From the NCBI GenBank assembly GCA_006546595.1, contig VIAD01000006.1, positions 62,001-126,000 of the forward strand: a DNA stretch of 64,000 nucleotides. The letters are read 5' to 3'. Position numbers and translations under genes: made by a program. The notes below the pieces were generated by a model. That model saw nothing but the letters and a program-made list of their open reading frames with translations, was not told where the DNA came from and searched no databases. Shown here in pieces: positions 16,579-25,957 of this stretch; position 1 is the stretch's first letter, and each line of letters starts with the position of its first letter. This stretch comes from Moraxellaceae bacterium AER2_44_116 (GTDB lineage Bacteria > Pseudomonadota > Gammaproteobacteria > Pseudomonadales > Moraxellaceae).

Positions 16579-16842
16579 TTAAGCCATTGCTTTGATATGT
16601 GCGTTCAAACGGCTCTTATGGCGTGCTGCTTTATTCTTGTGAATAATGCGTTTGTCGGCCATACGGTCAACAACGGGAACAGCAGCAGTGTAAGCAGCAG
16701 TTGCAGCAGCTTTATCGCCAGCAGCAATTGCATTAACGACTTTCTTTAAATAAGTACGCACCATGGAGCGCAAGCTAGCATTATGCTTGCGTTGATCTTC
16801 GTTTTGGCGCGCACGCTTTTTGGCTTGTGCAGAATTTGCCAT
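16579..16842 (-). CDS. rpsT: 30S ribosomal protein S20
   Basis: Binds 16S rRNA early in 30S assembly. 87 residues beginning MANSAQAKKRARQNEDQRKHN, helical and rich in Lys, Arg and Ala, as in all bS20 proteins. The ATG at 16842 has AGGAG nine bases upstream; upstream in-frame codons belong to the leader. Divergent from murJ, as in Pseudomonas and E. coli. The leader carries a GGGTTTAAACCC palindrome (16870-16881). Confidence 0.97.
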   Translation of the reverse strand: MANSAQAKKRARQNEDQRKHNASLRSMVRTYLKKVVNAIAAGDKAAATAAYTAAVPVVDRMADKRIIHKNKAARHKSRLNAHIKAMA

Positions 16843-16896
16843 GGTGGCACTCCTAATGAATTCAAAAACGGGTTTAAACCCAAAATCAGGCGTGAG

Positions 16897-16925
16897 ATTT
16901 TGCCGAGCGATGGCCTTTAAGTCAA
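16897..16925 (-). promoter_or_regulatory. Sigma-70 promoter of rpsT
   Basis: On the minus strand a -35 TTGACT and a -10 CAAAAT are separated by 17 bases, followed by a GC-rich discriminator; about 55 bases upstream of the rpsT start. Confidence 0.55.
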
Positions 16926-17132
16926 GCAATAACCGTGCTGTCTTTGCAAAACAGCGTGTTATTTTGTCATTATTGCGGTTTTTGGCTTGAGTGCTTGTGT
17001 AATTTCGTATGACAGTGGTGCTTTGGAATAGTGATTTGAATGTGATTTCCAAACGGTTAGTCGTGTTTGGGTATATTTTAGCGTCATAATTCGCTACCAT
17101 CACCTACTTTATTACCTGCACATTTGTTATTC

Positions 17133-18713
17133 ATGTCTAGTTCTAGTATCCCTCCGAGTCCTGCTGAAAAAACAACAACCGCTAAAAGCGGTCTTTGGCG
17201 TTCGACGTTAATTGTCAGTGCGATGACAATGTTGTCACGCATCGCAGGTTTAGTGCGCGATATGGTGCTGATGAACACCTTTGGCGCAGACAAAATGATG
17301 GATGCCTTTTTGGTGGCGTTCAAAATTCCTAATTTCTTACGGCGGTTATTTGCTGAAGGCGCATTTGCTCAGGCTTTTGTGCCCGTATTGTCGGAATATA
17401 AAAGCCAGCGCGGTGATGCTGAGGTTCGAGATTTAGTCAGTAAAGTGGCGGGGTCGTTATCATTAATTTTAATGGCCATTACTATTGTTGCTGTGCTTGC
17501 CGCTCCATTAATTATGTGGGTGTTTGCGCCTGGTTTTAAAAATGACCCTGAAAAATTTCATTTAGCAGCGGATATGCTGCAAATTACTTTCCCTTATTTA
17601 TTATTGATTTCATTAACGGCATTTGCGGGCGGTATTCTCAATAGTTATGGCGCGTTTGCGTTATCGTCTGTGACACCTGTGTTATTAAATTTGGTGATGA
17701 TTGCGAGTGCCTTATTTTTATCGCCTCATTTTGATATTCCCATTATGGCTATGGCATGGGGGGTGTTGATTGCTGGTTTGGCGCAACTTGCTGTGCAAGT
17801 GCCTGCTTTATATAACATTGGTATGTTGCCGCGTTTTAAAGTTGATTTTGCCGATGAGGGGGTAAAACGCATTTTTACCTTGATGTTGCCCGCGATGTTT
17901 GGTGTGTCCGTCAGTCAAATTAACTTATTATTAGATACCATTTTAGCGTCGTTTTTAATTGCAGGTTCGGTGTCGTGGTTATACACCGCCGAACGTTTAA
18001 CGGAGTTGCCTTTGGGGTTGATTGGTATTGCTGTTGCCACCGTTATTTTGCCTTCACTCTCCACCAAATATGCCGAAAAGTCCGATGTTGAATTTAGGGC
18101 GATGATTGATTGGGCGTTGCGAATTATTGTCTTAGTTGGTGTGCCTGCTTCTTTAGCGATGTTGATATTAGCCGAACCGATGATTGCGACTTTATTTCAT
18201 CATGGTAAATTTTCGGATAATGATGTCATTAAGTCTGCCGCCGCTTTGCAAGCCTTATCAGGTGGCATCTTGGCGTTTATGTTGATTAAGGTATTTGCTC
18301 CTTGTTATTACGCGCGCCAAGACGTTAAAACGCCTGTCAAAATTGGCATCATCGCCATGATTAGCAATATGGCGTTTAACTTGATGTTGGTTTGGCATTG
18401 GCATCATGTCGGTTTGGCTTTTGCCAGTACCTTATCCGCGTTTTTAAATGCAGGACTGTTGTATCGGGGTTTGCATAAAAAAGATGTCTATCGCCTCGAT
18501 AAACATTGGTTGGCATTAGGTGCGCGTTATTTTGTCGCTAATGCGGCGATGACCGCCGTATTATTGGCGATCACTCCCAATCTAACGTATTGGCTGGGTA
18601 ACGGTTGGCATTTTAAAGTAGCTTATTTATTAGGGATTTGTGTTGCAGGTGTGGCTACTTATTTAGTCGTTTTAACGATAGTTGGCTTTAAGTGGCGTGA
18701 CTTAAAACACTAA
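17133..18713 (+). CDS. murJ: Lipid II flippase MurJ
   Basis: Inner membrane flippase that moves lipid II to the periplasm for peptidoglycan synthesis. 'MTMLSRIAGLVRDMVLMNTFGA' and 'DAFLVAFKIPNFLRRLFAEGAF' are the classic MurJ/MviN N-terminal motifs with the essential Arg residues; about 14 membrane helices over some 526 residues. The ATG at 17133 is taken as start; a TTG nine bases earlier is possible. First gene of the murJ-ribF-ileS-lspA-fkpB-ispH run. Confidence 0.96.
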   Translation: MSSSSIPPSPAEKTTTAKSGLWRSTLIVSAMTMLSRIAGLVRDMVLMNTFGADKMMDAFLVAFKIPNFLRRLFAEGAFAQAFVPVLSEYKSQRGDAEVRDLVSKVAGSLSLILMAITIVAVLAAPLIMWVFAPGFKNDPEKFHLAADMLQITFPYLLLISLTAFAGGILNSYGAFALSSVTPVLLNLVMIASALFLSPHFDIPIMAMAWGVLIAGLAQLAVQVPALYNIGMLPRFKVDFADEGVKRIFTLMLPAMFGVSVSQINLLLDTILASFLIAGSVSWLYTAERLTELPLGLIGIAVATVILPSLSTKYAEKSDVEFRAMIDWALRIIVLVGVPASLAMLILAEPMIATLFHHGKFSDNDVIKSAAALQALSGGILAFMLIKVFAPCYYARQDVKTPVKIGIIAMISNMAFNLMLVWHWHHVGLAFASTLSAFLNAGLLYRGLHKKDVYRLDKHWLALGARYFVANAAMTAVLLAITPNLTYWLGNGWHFKVAYLLGICVAGVATYLVVLTIVGFKWRDLKH

Positions 18714-18774
18714 TTCTTTATACTTGATGGCTGTGTAATCGCTACTGACTTCATGAAGTGAACAAAATAAGGCA

Positions 18775-19704
18775 ATGAAACTTTTACGACACTGGCAACA
18801 ACTCCAAAATCTACCCCCTAGTGTGGTGACGATTGGCAATTTTGATGGCGTACATCGGGGTCATCAAGCGATTCTCCAACGGATGTTGGTGACGAGTCGT
18901 CACCAAAATTTAGTCAGTGTGGTGATGTTGTTCGAGCCGCAGCCTCAAGAGTTTTTTCAGGGCAAAAACGCGCCTTCGCGCTTAATGCACTGGCGTGAAA
19001 AAGTGGAAGTCTTTCGGGAATTGGGCATTGATTATGTGTTGATTGCGCGTTTTAACGATGACTTTCGCGCATTAACCGCGCAAAACTTTGTTGATAAAGT
19101 CATTATGCCGTTAAATTGTCAGCATTTAGTGATTGGTGATGACTTTCATTTTGGTTGTGACCGTTCAGGCGATGTCAATTTTCTCCGTCATGCTGGATTA
19201 AGCTCAGGTTTTACCGTCGAAAGTACATCAACCATTGCTTTTGGTGATGAACGTGTCAGTTCGACGCGTATTCGCTCCGCCATTAAACAGGGTGATTTTG
19301 CCTTAGCCGAGCATTTATTAGACCGACCTTTTTCTATTTCAGGCCACATTAAACATGGCGATAAAATTGGTCGTACTTTAGATTTCCCTACCGCTAATAT
19401 TTCGTTAAAGCGACAAGTATCGCCGTTAGCAGGAATTTATACGGTAAAAGTCTGGGGTTTAGATGATAAGCCCTTATTCGGTGCGGCTAATGTCGGTACA
19501 CGGCCAGCCGTAAACGGCAAAGAAAACCGTATCGAAGTGCATTTGTTAGATTTTCAAGGCGATATTTATGGTCGCCTAATTCGTGTGCAGTTTTGCCATA
19601 AACTGCGCGATGAAACCAATTTTCCTTCTTTAGATGCCTTAAAAGTAGCGATTGCGAATGACGTGCAACAAGCGCGTGATTATTTTGCCGCATTGAGTGA
19701 GTAA
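18775..19704 (+). CDS. ribF: Bifunctional riboflavin kinase / FAD synthetase RibF
   Basis: Makes FMN and FAD from riboflavin. N-terminal nucleotidyltransferase domain with 'TIGNFDGVHRGHQ' (HxGH-type motif) and 'SSTRIRSAI'; C-terminal flavokinase with 'GRTLDFPTANIS' near 203-214. 309 residues, as usual. ileS begins three bases downstream, a conserved pairing. Confidence 0.97.
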   Translation: MKLLRHWQQLQNLPPSVVTIGNFDGVHRGHQAILQRMLVTSRHQNLVSVVMLFEPQPQEFFQGKNAPSRLMHWREKVEVFRELGIDYVLIARFNDDFRALTAQNFVDKVIMPLNCQHLVIGDDFHFGCDRSGDVNFLRHAGLSSGFTVESTSTIAFGDERVSSTRIRSAIKQGDFALAEHLLDRPFSISGHIKHGDKIGRTLDFPTANISLKRQVSPLAGIYTVKVWGLDDKPLFGAANVGTRPAVNGKENRIEVHLLDFQGDIYGRLIRVQFCHKLRDETNFPSLDALKVAIANDVQQARDYFAALSE

Positions 19705-19707
19705 ATT

Positions 19708-22530
19708 ATGACTGTTGATTATAAAAATACGCTGAATCTTCCCGAAACGTATTTTGCTATGAAAGCCAATTTAGCCAACCGTGAGCCTGCATGGGTTAAA
19801 GATTGGCAAGAAAATACGCTCTACGCCAAAATTCGTGCTGCCCGTGCGGGTGCGCCAAAATTCATTCTGCATGATGGCCCGCCATACGCCAACGGCAATA
19901 TTCATATTGGTCATGCCGTTAATAAAATTTTAAAAGATATTATTATCAAGTCGAAAACCTTGTCAGGTTTTGATGCGCCATACATTCCAGGTTGGGACTG
20001 TCACGGTTTACCGATTGAGCTCAATGTCGAGAAAAAATACGGCAAAGCGGGCGATAAAGTGACTGCGAAAGAGTTTCGTCGTCATTGTCGCGAGTTTGCC
20101 AAAGGCCATGTTGAAAATCAGAAAGCTGACTTTCAACGTTTAGGTGTGTTAGGTGATTGGGAAAATCCGTATTTAACGATGGATTTTCAGCAAGAAGCCG
20201 ACATCATTCGTAGCTTAGGTAACATTGCCGCCAATGGCCATTTGCATAAAGGCTTAAAACCAGTGCATTGGTGTATGGATTGTGCGTCAGCCTTAGCGGA
20301 AGCCGAAGTTGAATATGAAGATAAACAATCTCATGCGGTTGATGTCGCTTTTGCGGTTAAAGATTTAGCTGATTTTGCTCAACGTGCAGGCTTAGCAACT
20401 GTCCCTAATGCCGTTGATTTTGTCATTTGGACAACAACACCTTGGACGTTACCTGCCAACCAAGCGGTCAGTTTGCATCCTGAATTAGTCTATGTTGTCG
20501 TTCAAGCCGATATTGCAGGACAAACGCGGATTTTGGTGTTGGCTCAAGCCTTATATGAAGCGACATTAGTACGTTATCAAGCTGAAAACATTCATGTATT
20601 AGCCGAAGTCGTTGGCCAATCCTTTGAACATGTGGCCTTACAGCATCCATTTTACGAGCGTATTGTGCCCGTGATTGTCGGTGAACACGTCACTGCCGAT
20701 GCAGGTACAGGCGCAGTTCATACCGCACCAGGTCATGGTCAAGACGACTTTATTATTGGTAAAAAATACGATTTGCTTGTGGATAACCCTGTGGATAACA
20801 CGGGTGTCTTTCTAGCTAACACACCATTATTTGCAGGAATGCACGTTAATAAAGCCAACGAACCGATTATCGAAACGCTAAAAAGCAATGGTCGGTTATT
20901 GGCCTATGTCAAAATTAACCATAGTTATCCTCATTGCTGGCGACACAAAACGCCGATTATTTTCCGTGCTACGCCTCAATGGTTTATCAGCATGGAACAA
21001 AAAGGCTTGCGCGATGCCGCGATGCAAGCGATTGATGAAGTCGAATGGCTACCCGATTGGGGCAAGGCACGTATTGTCTCGATGGTTAATAATCGACCAG
21101 ACTGGTGTATTTCTCGCCAGCGTAATTGGGGTGTACCGATTGCTTTGTTTGTCCATAAAATCACAGGAGAATTACATCCTCAAACCCTTGAACTGATTGA
21201 AAAAATCGCTGTTGAAGTCGAGCAAGCAGGGATTGACGCTTGGTGGGATATGGATACTGCCGCTCTATTAGGTGCAGAAGCGGATAACTACGTCAAAGTC
21301 ACCGACACCTTAGATGTGTGGTTTGACTCAGGTGTGACTCATTCTTGTGTCTTAAAACGCCGTGACGGTTTGAGCTATCCTGCGGATTTATATTTAGAAG
21401 GTTCAGACCAACATCGGGGTTGGTTTCAATCCTCTTTGTTGACAGCTTTAGCGGCGAATGGTGACAAGCCCTTCAAAACCGTGTTAACGCATGGTTTTAC
21501 TGTGGACGCACAAGGCCGCAAAATGTCTAAGTCCTTAGGCAATGTTGTTGCTCCGCAAGACATTATGAAAACGCTAGGTGCAGATATTATTCGTCTATGG
21601 GTAGCGGCAACGGATTATCGCGGTGAAATGTCGGTGTCTAAAGAAATTTTAGATCGCATGAGTGACGCGTATCGTCGGATTCGTAACACCATGCGCTTTT
21701 TAATGGCGAACTTGGCTGGTTTCGATCCTGAGCAACATCTAGTGGCGACTGACGATATGCTCGCTTTAGACCGTTGGGTGGTTGATCGTGCAGCGCAAAT
21801 TCAGCAAGAAATCATCGCAGGTTATGAATCTTATGAATTCCATCAGATTTATCACAAACTGCATCATTTCTGCTCTTTAGACTTAGGCAGTTTTTACTTA
21901 GATATTATTAAAGACCGTCAATACACCACGAAAGCCGATTCTTTGCCACGTCGTTCAGCGCAAACGGCCTTATATCATATTGTTCAGGCTTTAGTGCGTT
22001 GGGTTGCGCCGATTTTGAGTTTTACGGCTCACGAAATTTGGCAAGTATTACCAAAGACAGCCGCCGAGTCGGTGTTTTTAACGGAGTGGTATGACGGTTT
22101 AGCGACCTTGCCCGAAAATCAAGGCCAGTCAATGTTAAGCCGAGACTATTGGCAACAAGTGATGGCGGTCAAAACTGCCGTCAACAAAGAAATTGAAGAA
22201 GCGCGGAATCGTAAAGAAGTGGGTTCGGGCTTATCTGCCGAAGTGACGTTATATGCTGCGCCAGAACTCAAGACATTACTCGCTGAATTGGGTGATGAGT
22301 TGCGTTTTGTCTTAATCACATCAGCCGCCACGTTGTTGGACGAAAGCAGCCAAGGTCAAGCCACAGATGTTGTCGGTTTGCGCGTGAAAGTCGCTGCTTC
22401 GACACACACAAAATGCACGCGTTGCTGGCATTATCGTGCCGATGTGGGTCATCATGCCACGCATCCTGATATTTGCTTACGATGTGTCGATAACGTCGCT
22501 GGTCATGGCGAAGTGCGTTATTTTGCTTAA
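19708..22530 (+). CDS. ileS: Isoleucyl-tRNA synthetase
   Basis: Class I synthetase charging tRNA-Ile. HIGH motif H66-I-G-H69, KMSKS at about 605 (RKMSKSLGN), a CP1 editing domain between them, an anticodon-binding domain, and a C-terminal zinc finger C-x-x-C...C-x-x-C from about 902. 940 residues, matching E. coli (938). No T-box is seen, as expected in this phylum. Followed by an unusual 160-base repeat-rich gap before lspA. Confidence 0.98.
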   Translation: MTVDYKNTLNLPETYFAMKANLANREPAWVKDWQENTLYAKIRAARAGAPKFILHDGPPYANGNIHIGHAVNKILKDIIIKSKTLSGFDAPYIPGWDCHGLPIELNVEKKYGKAGDKVTAKEFRRHCREFAKGHVENQKADFQRLGVLGDWENPYLTMDFQQEADIIRSLGNIAANGHLHKGLKPVHWCMDCASALAEAEVEYEDKQSHAVDVAFAVKDLADFAQRAGLATVPNAVDFVIWTTTPWTLPANQAVSLHPELVYVVVQADIAGQTRILVLAQALYEATLVRYQAENIHVLAEVVGQSFEHVALQHPFYERIVPVIVGEHVTADAGTGAVHTAPGHGQDDFIIGKKYDLLVDNPVDNTGVFLANTPLFAGMHVNKANEPIIETLKSNGRLLAYVKINHSYPHCWRHKTPIIFRATPQWFISMEQKGLRDAAMQAIDEVEWLPDWGKARIVSMVNNRPDWCISRQRNWGVPIALFVHKITGELHPQTLELIEKIAVEVEQAGIDAWWDMDTAALLGAEADNYVKVTDTLDVWFDSGVTHSCVLKRRDGLSYPADLYLEGSDQHRGWFQSSLLTALAANGDKPFKTVLTHGFTVDAQGRKMSKSLGNVVAPQDIMKTLGADIIRLWVAATDYRGEMSVSKEILDRMSDAYRRIRNTMRFLMANLAGFDPEQHLVATDDMLALDRWVVDRAAQIQQEIIAGYESYEFHQIYHKLHHFCSLDLGSFYLDIIKDRQYTTKADSLPRRSAQTALYHIVQALVRWVAPILSFTAHEIWQVLPKTAAESVFLTEWYDGLATLPENQGQSMLSRDYWQQVMAVKTAVNKEIEEARNRKEVGSGLSAEVTLYAAPELKTLLAELGDELRFVLITSAATLLDESSQGQATDVVGLRVKVAASTHTKCTRCWHYRADVGHHATHPDICLRCVDNVAGHGEVRYFA

Positions 22531-22539
22531 TTAGTAAAG

Positions 22540-22672
22540 TCCTCACCCCAGCCCTCTCCCTCGGGGAGAGGGGGCATTTAGTCCTCTCTCCCCGAGGGAG
22601 ACGACTGCAAGGATGCAGGAGTTAGAGCAACGCATGGAGCGGTTGCCGAGAGCTAGAGTGAGGGTAGAGGGC
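22540..22672. repeat. Composite palindromic repeat between ileS and lspA
   Basis: Starts CCTCACCCCAGCCCTCTCCC, a sequence very common as a dispersed bacterial repeat, and ends with the opposing GTGAGGGTAGAGGGC. Inside, CTCCCTCGGGGAGAGG is repeated inverted, followed by CTGCA/TGCAG and GCAAC/GTTGC hairpins. The whole unit can fold into one long branched structure. Looks like a REP/BIME or a small non-autonomous element. Confidence 0.7.
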
Positions 22673-22673
22673 G

Positions 22674-22679
22674 TATAAT
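22674..22679 (+). promoter_or_regulatory. Consensus -10 (TATAAT) before lspA
   Basis: Perfect TATAAT at the edge of the composite repeat, 12 bases before the lspA ATG; no good -35 at the right distance. If used, the transcript would be nearly leaderless. Confidence 0.3.
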
Positions 22680-22691
22680 CATGGGTATTTC

Positions 22692-23195
22692 ATGCAGTCG
22701 TCATTAAATCTAAAAAACTTAAATTGGTTAATGATAAGTGTTATCATTATCGTTATAGACCAAGTCACCAAGCTATATTTCAATCAGCATTTACAGTTAG
22801 GCCAATCAATTGAGCTATTACCTGTGTTGAATTGGACGCTCGCCTATAACTATGGCGCAGCGTTTAGCTTTTTGCATGATGCAGGCGGTTGGCAACGTTG
22901 GTTTTTTGCCGCCATTGCGTTAGTGGTGAGTACGGGCTTGATTGTCTGGTTGACAAAGTTAGGTCAAAACACCAAATTTCTCGCGTTAGCTATTGCCTTA
23001 TTATTAGGCGGTGCAATTGGTAATGTGTATGACCGCATTAGCTATGGTTACGTGATTGATTTTATTCATGTCTATTATCAAACATGGCATTTCCCTGTGT
23101 TTAATGTTGCTGATTGTGCCATTACCGTCGGCGCAATTATGTTGATTATTGACTCATTATTTTTAGAGAAAAAGCGATTGGAGTCAGCACAATGA
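22692..23195 (+). CDS. lspA: Lipoprotein signal peptidase (signal peptidase II)
   Basis: Aspartic protease of the inner membrane that cleaves prolipoproteins. Four membrane helices; catalytic Asp pair D123 ('YVIDFIHV') and D141 ('FNVADCAI'), with 'GNVYDR' preceding. 167 residues, family-typical. Its stop overlaps the fkpB start as ATGA. It would process the lipoproteins in this window, PilP and the product at 55362-56078. Confidence 0.97.
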   Translation: MQSSLNLKNLNWLMISVIIIVIDQVTKLYFNQHLQLGQSIELLPVLNWTLAYNYGAAFSFLHDAGGWQRWFFAAIALVVSTGLIVWLTKLGQNTKFLALAIALLLGGAIGNVYDRISYGYVIDFIHVYYQTWHFPVFNVADCAITVGAIMLIIDSLFLEKKRLESAQ

Positions 23196-23668
23196 CCGAT
23201 AACACGACACAACGCATTGGCAACAATAAAGTCGTCACCTTACATTTCACGATTTGTTTGGCTGATGGTCAGTTATTAGACACCACGCGTAATCGCAGTG
23301 AACCTGTCAGCTTTACCGTTGGCGATGGTAATTTAATCGAAGGTTTTGAAAAAGCCATTTTTGGCCTGAAAGCAGGGGATAAACGCTCCATGCTCATTCA
23401 AGCGAAAGATGCCTTTGGTGACTGGCAAGAAGGCAATGTACAAACATTTGATCGCAATATCTTTGTAGATACCGCTTTAGAAGTGGGTTTAGTCGTCTCT
23501 TTTGCCGATAAAAGCAAAGCAGAATTGGCAGGGGTGGTGAAAGAATTAACGGACGACAAAGTAATTGTTGATTTTAATCACCCTTTAGCAAGTAGGGACT
23601 TGCTTTTTGAGGTTGATATCATTAGTGTTCGTGATGTCAGTGAACAACCATTCACTGTAAAATTGTGA
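23192..23668 (+). CDS. fkpB: FKBP-type peptidyl-prolyl isomerase FkpB (SlpA)
   Basis: Cytosolic SlyD-like prolyl isomerase/chaperone. 'TVGDGNLIEGFEKAIFGLKAGDKRS' is the FKBP core, followed by an insert-in-flap region and 'VDFNHPLASRDLLFEVDI'. 158 residues. Sits between lspA and ispH with overlaps at both ends, as in E. coli and Pseudomonas. Confidence 0.93.
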   Translation: MTDNTTQRIGNNKVVTLHFTICLADGQLLDTTRNRSEPVSFTVGDGNLIEGFEKAIFGLKAGDKRSMLIQAKDAFGDWQEGNVQTFDRNIFVDTALEVGLVVSFADKSKAELAGVVKELTDDKVIVDFNHPLASRDLLFEVDIISVRDVSEQPFTVKL

Positions 23669-23676
23669 GGGATAAC

Positions 23677-24627
23677 ATGGATATAAACTTAGCCAATCCA
23701 CGCGGCTTTTGTGCAGGCGTTGACCGAGCTATTGCCATTGTTAATCGGGCCTTAGAAGTGTTTGGCCGCCCGATTTATGTCCGTCATGAGGTTGTACACA
23801 ATAAATTTGTCGTCGATGACTTGCGCCAGCGCGGTGCGGTGTTTATTGACGAATTAGACCAAGTTCCCAACGATGCCATTGTCATTTTTAGCGCACATGG
23901 TGTTTCTAAAGCAGTCCAAGAAGAAGCAACTCATCGCGGTCTCAAAGTATTTGATGCTACTTGCCCCTTAGTCACCAAAGTACACATGGAAGTTACCCGT
24001 TATGCGCGTACAGGCACAGACGCAATTCTGATTGGCCATGCAGGACACCCCGAGGTCGAAGGTACAATGGGACAATACGACACCCAATTTGGTGGTCGTA
24101 TTTACTTAGTTGAAGATGAAGCCGATGTCGCCAAACTCATCGTCAACAAACCCAATGAATTAGCTTTTGTTACCCAAACAACCCTCTCAGTTGATGATAC
24201 TGCCCGTGTCATTGATGCCTTACGCACGAAATATCCTGCCATTCAAGGCCCACGCAAAGATGATATTTGTTATGCCACCCAAAATCGTCAAGATGCGGTT
24301 AAAACACTGGCGGAGCGTTGCGATATAGTTTTAGTCGTTGGGTCACCAAATTCATCAAACTCAAACCGCCTGCGTGAGCTAGCTGAGCGTATGGGTGCAA
24401 CGGCTTATCTTATTGATAATGCTGAGCAGTTACAAAAAGAATGGTTCGATAACGTCAAAAACATTGGCTTAACCGCAGGAGCTTCTGCACCTGAGGTTTT
24501 AATCCAACAAGTGGTAGCACGGTTACGTGAGTGGGGCGGCATGACCCCGCAAGAAATTGTAGGGCGAGAAGAAAACGTGGTTTTTACTATGCCGAAAGAA
24601 TTACGTATTGCCCTGTCTAATATTTAA
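23677..24627 (+). CDS. ispH: 4-hydroxy-3-methylbut-2-enyl diphosphate reductase IspH
   Basis: Final enzyme of the MEP isoprenoid pathway, giving IPP and DMAPP, with a [4Fe-4S] cluster. Cluster cysteines C12 (RGFCAGV), C96 (DATCPLV) and C198 (DDICYAT) are present, and the 316-residue length equals that of E. coli. The ATG at 23677, with GAGG six bases upstream, is preferred to a GTG at 23665. Ends the housekeeping operon; a CTGTCT/AGACAG hairpin lies at about 24687-24702. Confidence 0.97.
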   Translation: MDINLANPRGFCAGVDRAIAIVNRALEVFGRPIYVRHEVVHNKFVVDDLRQRGAVFIDELDQVPNDAIVIFSAHGVSKAVQEEATHRGLKVFDATCPLVTKVHMEVTRYARTGTDAILIGHAGHPEVEGTMGQYDTQFGGRIYLVEDEADVAKLIVNKPNELAFVTQTTLSVDDTARVIDALRTKYPAIQGPRKDDICYATQNRQDAVKTLAERCDIVLVVGSPNSSNSNRLRELAERMGATAYLIDNAEQLQKEWFDNVKNIGLTAGASAPEVLIQQVVARLREWGGMTPQEIVGREENVVFTMPKELRIALSNI

Positions 24628-24739
24628 GCCGTAATGTCAAAAAATGCCTGAAAATAGACAGTACATGCGTTGAAAGTGACAAAAACTGTCTCAAAAAGAC
24701 AGGAAACGTTGCCTTAAATATGTAACAAAATATTAATAA

Positions 24740-24753
24740 TGACCTCTTGGTCA
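24740..24753. promoter_or_regulatory. Inverted repeat upstream of the minor-pilin operon
   Basis: TGACC-TCTT-GGTCA, a perfect 5-bp inverted repeat in the 226-base gap between ispH and fimU, roughly 100 bases before the first start codon. Could be an operator; no regulator can be assigned, and no clear -35/-10 pair was found in this gap. Confidence 0.3.
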
Positions 24754-24853
24754 AATAAAAAGTGCCGACTGTCGCTCTAGGCTTGAGTCTCAATTAGAGA
24801 GCATCTACTGTTGACCATAGGTTTTACGTTGATCCCATTAGGGTACGTCCATT

Positions 24854-25393
24854 ATGAATAATTACAAAGGTTTTACACTCATAGAGATGATGGTCACATT
24901 GGCCATCGCTGGGGTCTTGATGGCAGTAGCAATACCTGCAAGCCGTGATTTTCAGGCCAACATGCGCGTAACCTCTGTGGCAAATAACTTGGTAACTACC
25001 TTGAAAACAGCTCGCACTCAAGCGATTGTTAAAAAGCATAATATGCTGATGTTATCTGCCAACACCTCTCCTCCTGCGACAAATAATTGGGGTGGAAAAG
25101 GTTGGTTGATTAACGAAGTGAGCGTGGCGACAGTGACTATATTCGAGCAACATAATATTCCAACAGCAACGACGATTCAAAGCATTCCGACCTTGGCCTC
25201 TTTTAGATTCGAGGGTATTACAGGAATGGCTCAAAATAACGATGCGGCGGGGACTATGTTAGTGGGCGGCTCTATCACTTTTCGCGTTTGTGATTCGGGT
25301 AGTCCTAATGAGCGTGGACGGGATATTCTCGTCAACCAGTTTGGCCGTATTTTTATGACCACTCATGCTAACACAACGATTTGTAACCCTTAA
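24854..25393 (+). CDS. fimU: Type IV minor pilin FimU/FimT (GspH-like)
   Basis: Prepilin with cleavage site G6|F7 in 'YKGFTLIEMMV' and Glu at +5, followed by the hydrophobic N-terminal helix; the C-terminal GspH/FimT domain has a typical late Cys pair. With PilV, W, X and E it forms the complex that primes pilus assembly and presents PilY1. First gene of the fimU-pilV-pilW-pilX-pilY1-pilE operon; nine bases separate it from pilV. FimU versus FimT is decided by operon position only. Confidence 0.85.
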   Translation: MNNYKGFTLIEMMVTLAIAGVLMAVAIPASRDFQANMRVTSVANNLVTTLKTARTQAIVKKHNMLMLSANTSPPATNNWGGKGWLINEVSVATVTIFEQHNIPTATTIQSIPTLASFRFEGITGMAQNNDAAGTMLVGGSITFRVCDSGSPNERGRDILVNQFGRIFMTTHANTTICNP

Positions 25394-25402
25394 GGAGTCA
25401 TC

Positions 25403-25954
25403 ATGACACATTCTTTGAGCCTTAATAAAAACAAACAAAAAGGGATAGGACTCACGGAAGTTCTGGTTGCTACTTTACTTTTGGGTATCGGTGTTATTGG
25501 TTTTTCGGGTTTACAAGTTCGCGCAATTGGGGCAACAAATGATTCCGCATTTCGTATGCAGGCAATGGCCGTTGCCCGTGATGCGGCTGAACGTATGCGT
25601 GTCAATAATAGTGCCGCAGCGATGGCGGTTTATTTGCCCGCAACGCCTGTTGCATGGGTGAGTACACCAGCCAACTCGAATCTTTGTATCGGGACGGTTG
25701 TTGCCCCTTGTACACCAGCAAGTATGGCAACTTTTGACAAGTCAGAAATCGCCGCACTGGCTCTTGCGGCATTGCCCAATGGTCAAGTGAGCGTGGCTAC
25801 CTGTCCAAATAGAACGAATAGATGTGTTTATGTGTCATGGAATACCACTACTCCGACAATAGGTGATGCAGTGCCAAACTGCTCTACAACGTCTGGAGTG
25901 TATGTTGGTGCAACACTTCCCAATTCGACAGACTGCGTTATTTCGGAGACTTAA
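25403..25954 (+). CDS. pilV: Type IV minor pilin PilV
   Basis: Prepilin with the site K13-G14|I15 and Glu19 at +5 ('KGIGLTEVLVATLLLG'), then the PilV hallmark region 'AMAVARDAAERMRVN'. 183 residues with six Cys near the C-terminal half that could pair. AAGGAG precedes the start. Functions in initiating pilus polymerisation and tip presentation. Confidence 0.9.
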   Translation: MTHSLSLNKNKQKGIGLTEVLVATLLLGIGVIGFSGLQVRAIGATNDSAFRMQAMAVARDAAERMRVNNSAAAMAVYLPATPVAWVSTPANSNLCIGTVVAPCTPASMATFDKSEIAALALAALPNGQVSVATCPNRTNRCVYVSWNTTTPTIGDAVPNCSTTSGVYVGATLPNSTDCVISET

Positions 25955-25957
25955 GTC

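Noticed and set aside
17049..17070. CCAAAC...GTTTGG inverted repeat upstream of murJ as an operator
   Set aside because: Only 6-bp arms with ten-base spacer and no supporting promoter; likely chance.
22540..22672. Insertion sequence remnant encoding transposase
   Set aside because: No reading frame or transposase motif; only nested palindromes are seen, so it is listed as a repeat.
24628..24853. Sigma-54 promoter for the minor-pilin operon controlled by PilR
   Set aside because: No GG-N10-GC with TGGC/TTGC flanks in this gap; the near matches have wrong spacing.
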